64,000 nucleotides of DNA from Lachnoanaerobaculum gingivalis (lineage in GTDB: Bacteria > Bacillota > Clostridia > Lachnospirales > Lachnospiraceae): contig NZ_RRCO01000004.1 in the NCBI RefSeq assembly GCF_003862475.1, positions 1 through 64,000 on the forward strand, in the 5' to 3' direction. Position numbers and translations under genes: made by a program. The notes beneath the pieces are model-generated. The model saw nothing but the letters and a program-made list of their open reading frames with translations. It had not been told where the DNA came from and made no database searches. How positions within the stretch are numbered: the stretch's first letter is position 1; every line of letters begins with the position of its first letter. This document shows, piece by piece, positions 1-7,269 of the stretch.

Positions 1-1575
1 TGTCAAGCATAAATGATTATGTCCCAAAAAAATTAATTTATAAGCCCCATAAAAGGGGCTTTTATCATGCACTTTTTATGTCTTCTTCAATTCTGTGTGG
101 CTGTGAGTGTACGAATTTATAAAAGGCACCTAATCTCCAAGGATGGTTCATTGGTGGAATATAAGGTTTTCTAGGCTCGGGTTGTTTGTAATCAGAATCC
201 AAGTCCTTAGATTTATACTCATGGGGCGGTATTTCTTCCAGAGCGTAAATATCTTTGTCATTTACGCACGCAAACAAAGACCTATCAAATGCTTTGATAA
301 GCATAACCTTGGTACCTTTTCGGTAATGGGTCTGCATTCCTTTATTATCTACCATCTTATAAAATTTCTTCTCGAATTGAATCGCATGTCCGGCATCAAC
401 AGTTCTCTCGGTTAAAACCGCCAAAGTAAGATTTATTTTTTCTTTAGACGGTTGCTTTTCAAAGACAGATTTGATACCATTACATGGAAGTGAGAACTTC
501 TCATTGAATTCTTTTATGTAGTGGTAAAGGAATTCATTGGCATTATTGATGTCGGTTACGCCTGCGAGTCTAAACTCAATAGGCAGGCGTGACTGTAAGG
601 TTTGATTCAATCGTTCTATGCGTCCTTTAGCCTGTGGTACGCTGCTTGATTCAAGTTGTATACCAAGTTGCTTGCAGGCGTAAGCGAACTGTGTATAGGT
701 GTCTTTGTCGTCAGATAAGGCACCTTTTTTCTTGTATGTAAATACAGTTCGTTTATCAGTAAGAAACTTATAGGGAATACCATAATCAGTAAGAATCTGT
801 TCAAACACATGGTAGTAGCCGTTAAGAGTCTCTTGAGTATCAAACCATGCACCCGTAACAACACCTGAGGCATCATCAATGGCCAAATGTAGATGCCATA
901 TCTGTCCGGGCACCCATTCATAAGGTGTAGCATCCATTTGAAGCAATTCGCCGAAATAAGCACATCTTGGACGACGACTGTGAGCATCTTCAACTGCTAC
1001 TAAGTTAGCTTGTATCTGTGATAATTCCTTTTTTGATGTTGCAGCTTGCTTCTTGGCTCTGAGAGCCTGCTTAATGCGTCTACGCTTAGCTTTTGTAGCC
1101 TTTGGAGATAGAATGTACTCTGACTCCAAAATACTCATTACAGAGGAAGAAGAGATGCTTATACCCTCATGCTTTTTAAGAAGCTCCGTATAGTGTTCAA
1201 AGTTAGCCTCGTAGTATTTAGTTCTGTATAGATCAATAACCTGACTTCTGACATCAGGACGGATAGTGGTAGCAGGCTTCTTACCTCTGTTACCATGGAT
1301 AAAGAATGCCTTACCATCTTTAATATAACCTTGTATCATACGGTTTATATGCCTCTTGGTGCATCCTAGGATAAGAGCAGCTCTATCCTTATTAGCTGTA
1401 TCCGGGTGATCTACCAGCCCTTTAATAACCTCATATTTTCTTTGTTCATTCATTGATAAAATAACCTTTCTGATAAGTCAGTCCCTCCTAGTGTTAGAAT
1501 ATACAAAATACTATTCTACCATAAGTGGGACATTTTTATTTGTGGTATACTAGGACTTTATCATTTATGGCTTAT
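1..1575 (-). mobile_element. ISNCY/IS1202-like insertion sequence, apparently complete
   Basis: A single-gene insertion sequence with its transposase on the minus strand. The ends carry an imperfect inverted repeat: bases 5-24 match the complement of 1553-1573 at about 18 of 20 positions, with one extra base on the right. A second shared block (ATGTCCCA at 19-26, complement near 1525-1533) lies just inside both ends. A GC-rich hairpin at 41-62 could end transposase transcription. The exact outer ends and any target duplication cannot be fixed, because the left end sits at the window edge. The family call rests on the transposase. Confidence 0.75.
65..1453 (-). CDS. DDE transposase, ISNCY (IS1202 group)-like
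   Basis: 462-residue transposase. An N-terminal helix-turn-helix region (about residues 1-60) is followed by a basic stretch (about 115-140) and an RNase H-like integrase core. Candidate catalytic acids are the Asp in QMDAT, the Asp in LTDKRT and the Glu in KGRIERLNQT, which fit a DDE triad. The C-terminal part ends with a basic and proline-rich tail. The ATG at 1453 has an AAAGG ribosome site about 12 nt upstream. The frame is intact, so the copy may still be active. The fold is certain, the IS family assignment less so. Confidence 0.85.
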   Translation of the reverse strand: MNEQRKYEVIKGLVDHPDTANKDRAALILGCTKRHINRMIQGYIKDGKAFFIHGNRGKKPATTIRPDVRSQVIDLYRTKYYEANFEHYTELLKKHEGISISSSSVMSILESEYILSPKATKAKRRRIKQALRAKKQAATSKKELSQIQANLVAVEDAHSRRPRCAYFGELLQMDATPYEWVPGQIWHLHLAIDDASGVVTGAWFDTQETLNGYYHVFEQILTDYGIPYKFLTDKRTVFTYKKKGALSDDKDTYTQFAYACKQLGIQLESSSVPQAKGRIERLNQTLQSRLPIEFRLAGVTDINNANEFLYHYIKEFNEKFSLPCNGIKSVFEKQPSKEKINLTLAVLTERTVDAGHAIQFEKKFYKMVDNKGMQTHYRKGTKVMLIKAFDRSLFACVNDKDIYALEEIPPHEYKSKDLDSDYKQPEPRKPYIPPMNHPWRLGAFYKFVHSQPHRIEEDIKSA

Positions 1576-1603
1576 ATTCATAGAAGCTAAAGTTAATTTT
1601 CTG

Positions 1604-1632
1604 TTGACCTATTTCAAAAAAGTCGTTATAAT
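1604..1632 (+). promoter_or_regulatory. Strong sigma-A type promoter
   Basis: TTGACC at 1604-1609 and a perfect TATAAT at 1627-1632 are separated by 17 bp. Transcription should start near 1639. It lies about 30 bp outside the IS end and drives the hairpin-rich stretch that follows, possibly reading through to the HAD phosphatase gene at 1843. Confidence 0.7.
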
Positions 1633-1638
1633 AATTAG

Positions 1639-1786
1639 CTGTGAGCATAGTTACATTATAACATGTAACGGAGAAAGATGGTTGTCGTTAGCCATCTTTT
1701 TTTATGTAAAAATTTAGGAAGGAGTGACTCATCATGAGTTACTCCTCCCTCTTTTATGGCTGTCATTTCCCGACAGCCCCCTTTTT
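1639..1786 (+). ncRNA. Candidate structured small transcript (four hairpins)
   Basis: About 150 nt downstream of a near-consensus promoter hold four dyads. They are GTTACAT/ATGTAAC at 1650-1669; AAAGATGG/CCATCTTT at 1674-1699 followed by a T-run; a 12-bp near-perfect palindrome at 1721-1745; and GGCTGTC/GACAGCC at 1758-1778 followed by CCC and five Ts. The second and fourth look like intrinsic terminators. I do not recognise the RNA family. It could be a small RNA, an attenuated leader of the downstream gene, or the mRNA of the tiny ORFs described separately. Confidence 0.45.
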
Positions 1787-1811
1787 GATAATTAAATTTT
1801 TTTTAAAATGA
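1678..1811 (+). other. Two overlapping tiny ORFs (19 and 25 codons)
   Basis: An ATG at 1678 with GGAG four bases upstream opens a 19-codon frame (starting MVVVSHLF) that ends at 1737. An ATG at 1734, preceded by AGGAAGGAG at 1716-1724, opens a 25-codon frame (starting MSYSSLFYGC) that ends at 1811. Stop and start overlap as ATGA, the usual layout for translational coupling. Both frames are threaded through the hairpins of the surrounding transcript. Whether they are translated is unknown, and I do not recognise the peptides. Confidence 0.25.
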
Positions 1812-1842
1812 CTATTTTATAAAAAAGTGTTAAACTATCGAT

Positions 1843-2586
1843 ATGAATATTTTATTTACAGATTTGGACAATACTTTGATCTATTCAAAGAAAACGGATA
1901 TAGCAGAGAAAGTACCGGTGGAGCTTTATAACGGAGAGATAAACAGCTTTATGTCAAAATACTCCTATGAGCTTTTGCATAAATTAAATGAAAAGATCCT
2001 TATAGTTCCCATAACAACAAGAACCTATATCCAATACAGCAGAATAGAGCTTGGTATCATCCCAAAGTATGTACTATGTGCAAATGGAGGAATACTTTTA
2101 AAAGACGGCATAAAGTCGGATGAATGGTATAAGGAAAGCCTTGATATAGTAAAGCCTTCATCAGATGAGAGAGAAAAAGCATATGCATTTTTGCAAAAAG
2201 ATAAAAGAAGAAAGTTTGAATGCAGAAATATTGATGACTTATTTATCTTTACAAAATGCGATGAGACTGAGGATGTTGTAAGAGATCTTAAAGCCATACT
2301 GGACATGACAAAGGTAGAGGCCTTGTACAATAAAGATAAGCTTTATATAATGCCTAAGAATTTAAACAAGGCGGATACAATTAAGCGTTTTATAAGAGAA
2401 TATGCTACAGAGAAAGTACAGATATTTGCGGCGGGAGATACGGAGTTTGATACCGGAATGATAGAGATTGCAGACATCGGATTTGCACATAAGGATTTGA
2501 ATATAAGTAAAAATATTTTCAATGATTATGAAGGACTTTTTTCAGATTTTTATCTGGAAAAGGTTTTAGAATATATTAAGGAGTAG
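1843..2586 (+). CDS. HAD-superfamily hydrolase (Cof/sucrose-phosphate phosphatase-like)
   Basis: A 247-residue cytosolic hydrolase. Motif I is FTDLDNT near residue 6, where the first Asp is the phosphoryl-accepting nucleophile. Motif II is the Thr in PITTRT (about 58). Motif III is a Lys in the cap-proximal region, and motif IV is GDTEFD (about 198). The middle 85-180 region is a type C2 cap of the kind seen in Cof-like and sucrose-6-phosphate phosphatase-like enzymes, which dephosphorylate sugar phosphates. The substrate cannot be told. The stop lies 3 nt before the next gene, so the two are probably cotranscribed. Confidence 0.75.
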   Translation: MNILFTDLDNTLIYSKKTDIAEKVPVELYNGEINSFMSKYSYELLHKLNEKILIVPITTRTYIQYSRIELGIIPKYVLCANGGILLKDGIKSDEWYKESLDIVKPSSDEREKAYAFLQKDKRRKFECRNIDDLFIFTKCDETEDVVRDLKAILDMTKVEALYNKDKLYIMPKNLNKADTIKRFIREYATEKVQIFAAGDTEFDTGMIEIADIGFAHKDLNISKNIFNDYEGLFSDFYLEKVLEYIKE

Positions 2587-2589
2587 GAA

Positions 2590-3564
2590 ATGCCGGGATT
2601 TACAACTCACTATATTTTAGGGTTAAAGGCATATGGTGGCTTAGAAAACTCAGGTTTAAAATATATTATATCTAAATACAGATGGCTGTATCAGCTGGGA
2701 CTTCAGGGACCGGATATGTTTTTTTACAATATTCCGATACTGAGACACAGGGATTACAGAAATGTCGGTTCATATATGCATGAGAGCCATGTAAATGATT
2801 TTTTTGCAAATGCACTTTGTGAGATACAGGGGATGGAATCAAAACAAAAGCAGCAGCAGGCGATAAGCTATATTGCAGGTTTTTTATGCCACTATGTGGG
2901 TGATTATATCTGCCATCCTTATATTTACGCAAGGATAGGGCATGAAAACGGAAAAAACAGCGCCTATGTATACGGACTTCATGCAGCACTTGAAAATGAT
3001 ATAGATACCATACTTTTAAAAAAGTATAAGAAAAAGAAAACTTCGGAATTTAATCAGGCAGCCACTCTTGCACTAAACGGTTTTGAGATACAATTTGTTT
3101 CGGATTTCCTTGCAAGAGTTATAAATAAAACCTATTATCCGATTACATATAAGAATAATTTCAGAGTAACACCTGCCATGGTACACAGATCTGTACTTGC
3201 AATGAGGTTTGGAGTAAGAACTCTTGCCGATCCTACGGGTAGAAAGAAAAACAGGATAAATGCTATAGAATCCCTGTTTTTAAAAAGTCCTATAGTTTCA
3301 CAGAAGATACTCTCAGATGAAGTACCGGATGTAAAAGGAGCCCTAAATCTTGAACATGAACTTTGGATAAATCCATGGAATAAGAGTGTTCATTCAAATG
3401 AAAGCTTTCCGGAGCTCTTTGATAAATGTATTGACAGATGTGAGGAGATATTTAAGATACTGAATACGGAAATAGTGCCGGACAGAATGGAAGAAACCGA
3501 TTTTCACAGACTGCTTGAGAATATAGGAAATTACTCCTATCATTCAGGACTGGATGTAGGTTGA
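2590..3564 (+). CDS. Zinc-dependent phospholipase C-like protein
   Basis: A 324-residue protein of the zinc-dependent phospholipase C fold. Metal-binding candidates occur in the usual order: TTHY near the N-terminus, GPDMFF (about 39), HESH (about 60) and the GFLCHYVGDYICHPY segment (about 97-111) with two His and one Asp. No signal peptide is visible, so unlike secreted clostridial alpha-toxin it probably stays in the cytosol. That is common for the short Lachnospiraceae members, whose substrate is unknown. A GGAG-type ribosome site overlaps the end of the HAD gene. Confidence 0.75.
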   Translation: MPGFTTHYILGLKAYGGLENSGLKYIISKYRWLYQLGLQGPDMFFYNIPILRHRDYRNVGSYMHESHVNDFFANALCEIQGMESKQKQQQAISYIAGFLCHYVGDYICHPYIYARIGHENGKNSAYVYGLHAALENDIDTILLKKYKKKKTSEFNQAATLALNGFEIQFVSDFLARVINKTYYPITYKNNFRVTPAMVHRSVLAMRFGVRTLADPTGRKKNRINAIESLFLKSPIVSQKILSDEVPDVKGALNLEHELWINPWNKSVHSNESFPELFDKCIDRCEEIFKILNTEIVPDRMEETDFHRLLENIGNYSYHSGLDVG

Positions 3565-3628
3565 TCAAATGATTAGTATTTAAAAATTTAAATATTATTA
3601 TTTTAAAGAAAGTGAGGTGAATAAGAGT

Positions 3629-4432
3629 ATGTATCCGATGAATGTAACAAAACCTATAGGTGCAGAACAACTCGATAATCTGAACCAGAAAAAAGGTGTT
3701 GTATTAAATAGTGACAATGTAGATATTTTGAATACTTCCTATTACAAGAAGACCGGAAGCACAAATGCCGCCGCTCAGTCCGGAAGTACACAAAGTTCGT
3801 CCGGTACTGCAACAAGTCAAAACACCGGACAGGCTCAAAGCACAGGACAAAATGCCAATGTAAGGCGAATAACATTGCCGGCATTAAACAAGAGAGTTTC
3901 AAAGGGGCAAAAAGTTTCGCTTACCTTTTCTTCAAATAAGATAAAGGTGAATTTCGGGTGGAATGTGAACAATGCAACCTGTGATGTGGATGTCTCCGCA
4001 TTTTTACTTGCCGGAAACGGAAAAGTAGTCGGTGATGACTTCTTTGTTTTCTACGGACAGGAGAGCAGTCCTGAGAGAAGTGTACTTTTTAAAAATGTTG
4101 AAGAGACGAATGCATTACAGGTATTTGATATAGACACTTCTATATTAAATCCGGCTGTACAAAAGATAGTCTTTGTAATGACTATAAATGATGCACTTGA
4201 AAAAGCACTTAATTTCGGTATGCTAAAAGATGCATATATACAGATCGTGGATCCTGTGACAAATACTGAAGTGGCTTCTTTCCTTGTGGAGGAATATTAC
4301 AACAATATAAATTCCATGATGATGGGAGAAGTATATCTGCACAACGGTGCATGGAAATTTAATGCAATAGGAAACGGAGTAAATAAGGACTTGGCGGGAC
4401 TTTGCGAATTTTACGGAGTACAAGTCGAATAA
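3629..4432 (+). CDS. TerD-family protein
   Basis: A TerD domain (about residues 85-267) shows the typical pattern of strands around GWNVNNATCDVDVSAFLL, DDFFVFYGQ and VFVMTINDA. The Asp-rich loops match the calcium-binding sites known in TerD proteins. The first 80 residues form a Ser/Thr/Gln/Gly-rich linker with no predicted fold. TerD proteins are linked to tellurite, phage and chemical stress, but the exact job is unsettled. I prefer the ATG at 3629, nine bases after GTGAGGTG, over the upstream GTG at 3617. The AIM24-like gene follows after 10 nt. Confidence 0.8.
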   Translation: MYPMNVTKPIGAEQLDNLNQKKGVVLNSDNVDILNTSYYKKTGSTNAAAQSGSTQSSSGTATSQNTGQAQSTGQNANVRRITLPALNKRVSKGQKVSLTFSSNKIKVNFGWNVNNATCDVDVSAFLLAGNGKVVGDDFFVFYGQESSPERSVLFKNVEETNALQVFDIDTSILNPAVQKIVFVMTINDALEKALNFGMLKDAYIQIVDPVTNTEVASFLVEEYYNNINSMMMGEVYLHNGAWKFNAIGNGVNKDLAGLCEFYGVQVE

Positions 4433-4442
4433 GGAGGGGAAT

Positions 4443-5150
4443 ATGCTGACATTTGAAGTAATTAACGAGTTGACACTTAAGGTTACCTGCGAGGGAAATG
4501 ATACATTGATTGCAAAAGCAGGTGCATTCATAGCAGGAGAAAATCCGGGAGGGAAGAACTATACTTTTGAAAAGATGTTACTTGGACCGGGAGGAAGTAT
4601 CGGACAGGCATTACTCGGACAGCTTGTAAGAAGAGTTGCAGGTGAGAATATACCTCTTATGAAGGTACATTTAAACGGAGCTTCCACAACATACTATGCA
4701 AACTACGGACAGCATGTAGTAGTGTATAAGCTTGCACCTGGTGAGACGGTTTCAGTAGAGTCTGAAAATATACTTGCATTTACAAATGACTGTGATTACT
4801 CTGTAAGATTTTTGGGTGTAGGTGTACTTTCACAAAAAGGTCTTGCTACAACCACATTGGTGGGTAGAGGAAATAATGCCTATGTGGCACTCCTTTCAGA
4901 TGGAAATCCGCTTGTGGTTTCAAACGTGAAGTCAAGAGATACACTTGCGGTAGATCCGGATGCTGTAATATGCTGGTTCAGCAAGAACGGAATGGGAGAT
5001 CCACAGATAAGAGCGGATATTTCATGGAAGACCTTCATAGGTCAGGCTTCAGGAGAATCCTATTCATTTGAATGGTCAGGAAATGAGCCTGTAACAGTTT
5101 TGGTTCAGCCAAGCGAGAGAAGCGGCGGAATCAGAGTGAGTGTAGATTAA
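4443..5150 (+). CDS. AIM24-family (TIGR00266-like) protein
   Basis: A 235-residue all-beta protein resembling the bacterial AIM24 family. Gly-rich turns such as MLLGPGGSIGQALLGQLVRR and the strand-rich second half (VVVYKLAPGETV, VRFLGVGVLSQKGL) match that fold. It is cytosolic by sequence and its function is unknown. A very good AAGGAGG ribosome site precedes the ATG. Tight pairing with the TerD gene upstream agrees with the frequent neighbourhood of AIM24-like and TerD genes in Firmicutes stress clusters. Confidence 0.7.
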   Translation: MLTFEVINELTLKVTCEGNDTLIAKAGAFIAGENPGGKNYTFEKMLLGPGGSIGQALLGQLVRRVAGENIPLMKVHLNGASTTYYANYGQHVVVYKLAPGETVSVESENILAFTNDCDYSVRFLGVGVLSQKGLATTTLVGRGNNAYVALLSDGNPLVVSNVKSRDTLAVDPDAVICWFSKNGMGDPQIRADISWKTFIGQASGESYSFEWSGNEPVTVLVQPSERSGGIRVSVD

Positions 5151-5173
5151 TAAATTTGGGTTATTTAAAGCTT

Positions 5174-5202
5174 AAAGCAGCCGGAAAATCCGACTGCTTT
5201 TT
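5174..5202. terminator. Bidirectional terminator between convergent genes
   Basis: AAAGCAG and CTGCTTT arms (5174-5180, 5194-5200), extended by an inner CCGG/CCG pairing, are followed by T-rich sequence on the plus strand and an A/T stretch on the other. It can serve both the AIM24 gene and the minus-strand fusion gene. Confidence 0.7.
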
Positions 5203-5212
5203 CATCATTTTA

Positions 5213-6994
5213 TTAAAGCTTCATTACTTCATTAAAAAAGTCCTTTGCATATCTGTACATTTTAAGAGAATACTCTCCGAATTCTTCGCCTACATTCGCC
5301 TTATATACCGTCCATAGCGCCCAAAGGTAACCGCTGAGTGCCATGTATGAATAAAATTTCTTATACTCATCTGTAAGAGGCTTTCTTTTAAGATATGTTT
5401 CTAAAAGTTCATCAGCCTGAGATTTATTATAATAAGAATAGATTGCACACATTGCCACATCTATAATAGGATCCGCCATTCCGGCATATTCCCAGTCAAT
5501 AAGCTTTATCTTATTATCTGATGTAATGATAAAATTATCGGCTACACTGTCTATATGACAGAGGCAAGTTTCGGATTTTATCTCCTTTAAGAGATCCAGC
5601 AAAACCGTCATATTCTTATGAACCGATTCTACATCTTCAAAAGATATTCCACCTGTTTTTTCACAGAGTCCTGTATAATATTCTATTCTCTCGGCTATAT
5701 CAAAGCTGTGGCTTACACTTACATCAGTCTCATGCAAAGTCCTTAGAAGATCCATACATCTTGACATTTCTTCCTTATTAAAAGCATCGGCATTTTTTGA
5801 ACCCTCATAAAACTTTGAAATTTTATAACCGCTTTCCTTATTAAAATAAATTATTTTCTCCGTAATATGCAGATCCTTGACAGCCATATAGCAGTCATAC
5901 TCATTTGAACGGTTTATAAGTACATCTGTGCCCTTTCCGGGTATTCTACATATATAACTCTTATTATCCACTTCAAAAAGAAAAGATTTATTTGTCATAC
6001 CGGCTTTTAATGTACGAAGACCTTTTATATGACTCTCAGGGATATTAAAAACCTTTGCAATAAGTTCAAGAGCCACATTTCCGCTGTTTTCCATATATTT
6101 ATCATCAAATGCTCGAAGCTCTTCCAGATTCTCAAACTCATAGACTTGATTTTCAGGCTGTGGATTTATATGTATGGCAGGCAGGGTAGAGTTTTTCTTT
6201 TGTAATTCACTCATAAGTACATTTTCCCAATACCAGTCATCACTTCCCGGAGTAACAAAGGCTTTTTCCAGTATCGGCATAAACTCTTTTGAAAAGTCTT
6301 TGCTGAAATATACAGGTCCGTACATTACATAGGCATCTCTTCCGCCTACGTTTATAGAAGTGATTTCACGTTTTTTATTGAAATCAAGTACCCATTCATT
6401 TGTATTTCCTTCCATATATATGGAAGAATACCATGAGTAAGGTTCATAGCTGTGATACATATTATCTCTCATCCAGTTATCGGAAGAGAGTATATATACA
6501 TTTGAATTCTCTATATACTTACATGCATAGTGCAATGTAGAAATATTGTTCTTAGTAGAATAGTCAGGATTATACACAAGCTTTACATTGTACTTATCTA
6601 TAAGATATTCAAAATGCTCCTTTAAATATCCCACAACTATTACTATGTCAAAGACGCCCGCTTCATGGAGCTGCTTGATTTGCCTCTCAATCATTCTCTC
6701 ACCGAATACCTCAAGCAGTCCCTTGGGCGTTTCAAATGTAAGCGGAACAAATCTTGAGCCGAAGCCTGCAGCCATGATAACGGCACGTTCCACCTTAAAA
6801 GGAGCAAGATAATCAAGTCCGGCTTCGGTAAGACTTATACTGCTTCCTTCCTTATATAAGTAGTTTAACGCCATGGCATCTTTTATAAGTGAGTTGATGC
6901 TTCCAAGAGATAGGTTTAACTTATTTGCAAGCTCCCTTTGAGTAATCGTATTACATTCAAATATTTCTTTGAGTAAATATGCATATCTGTTCAT
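5213..6994 (-). CDS. HTH + nucleotidyltransferase (LicC-like) + choline kinase (LicA-like) fusion
   Basis: One chain of about 593 residues with three parts. A winged-helix DNA-binding region (about 1-65) contains TQRELANKLNLSLGSINSLI. A nucleotidyltransferase (about 70-300) opens with ERAVIMAAGFGSRF and TPKGLLEVFGE, as in CTP:phosphocholine cytidylyltransferases. A choline/ethanolamine kinase-like domain (about 310-593) holds the catalytic CHIDSVADNF and the metal site LIDWEYAG. Together these would phosphorylate choline and activate it with CTP. The ATG at 6994 follows GGGAG, while an in-frame TTG at 7006 is less likely. The divergent neighbour carries choline-binding repeats. Substrate is inferred, not proven. 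Confidence 0.8.
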   Translation of the reverse strand: MNRYAYLLKEIFECNTITQRELANKLNLSLGSINSLIKDAMALNYLYKEGSSISLTEAGLDYLAPFKVERAVIMAAGFGSRFVPLTFETPKGLLEVFGERMIERQIKQLHEAGVFDIVIVVGYLKEHFEYLIDKYNVKLVYNPDYSTKNNISTLHYACKYIENSNVYILSSDNWMRDNMYHSYEPYSWYSSIYMEGNTNEWVLDFNKKREITSINVGGRDAYVMYGPVYFSKDFSKEFMPILEKAFVTPGSDDWYWENVLMSELQKKNSTLPAIHINPQPENQVYEFENLEELRAFDDKYMENSGNVALELIAKVFNIPESHIKGLRTLKAGMTNKSFLFEVDNKSYICRIPGKGTDVLINRSNEYDCYMAVKDLHITEKIIYFNKESGYKISKFYEGSKNADAFNKEEMSRCMDLLRTLHETDVSVSHSFDIAERIEYYTGLCEKTGGISFEDVESVHKNMTVLLDLLKEIKSETCLCHIDSVADNFIITSDNKIKLIDWEYAGMADPIIDVAMCAIYSYYNKSQADELLETYLKRKPLTDEYKKFYSYMALSGYLWALWTVYKANVGEEFGEYSLKMYRYAKDFFNEVMKL

Positions 6995-7006
6995 ATAAGC
7001 TCCCAA

Positions 7007-7269
7007 TATAATAAAATAAACATTAAGTTCAAAAACAATAAAATTATATCTATATTGAACATATTAGCATAACAGGGGATATAAGTATACATATATATCG
7101 CGGAAAAGACAGAAATGTAATATTTTTGTAAGAAATCAGAAAAAGAAAATATATTGTAAGTAATAAAATAAAGTTATATACTAGCTTTGTCTTAAGATAA
7201 AGGACTGATAAGAGCCTTTACGGGACGCATTAGATTTTAAAAGGATTTCAAAAAGGAGATGCATTCATT
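7007..7269. promoter_or_regulatory. A/T-rich divergent regulatory region
   Basis: About 260 bp without a gene between the divergent choline-related genes. It contains a spaced inverted repeat (GTTCAA near 7028, TTGAAC near 7056) close to the start of the minus-strand fusion gene. A long leader ahead of the plus-strand gene ends in AAAAAGGAGATG-type ribosome binding sequence at about 7250-7260. I see several A/T-rich -10-like hexamers but no convincing full promoter. The leader of the surface protein gene may be long. Confidence 0.35.

Noticed and set aside
3629-5150. Complete tellurite-resistance (ter) operon
   Set aside because: Only a TerD domain and an AIM24 protein are present. TerC, TerB and the usual partners are absent.
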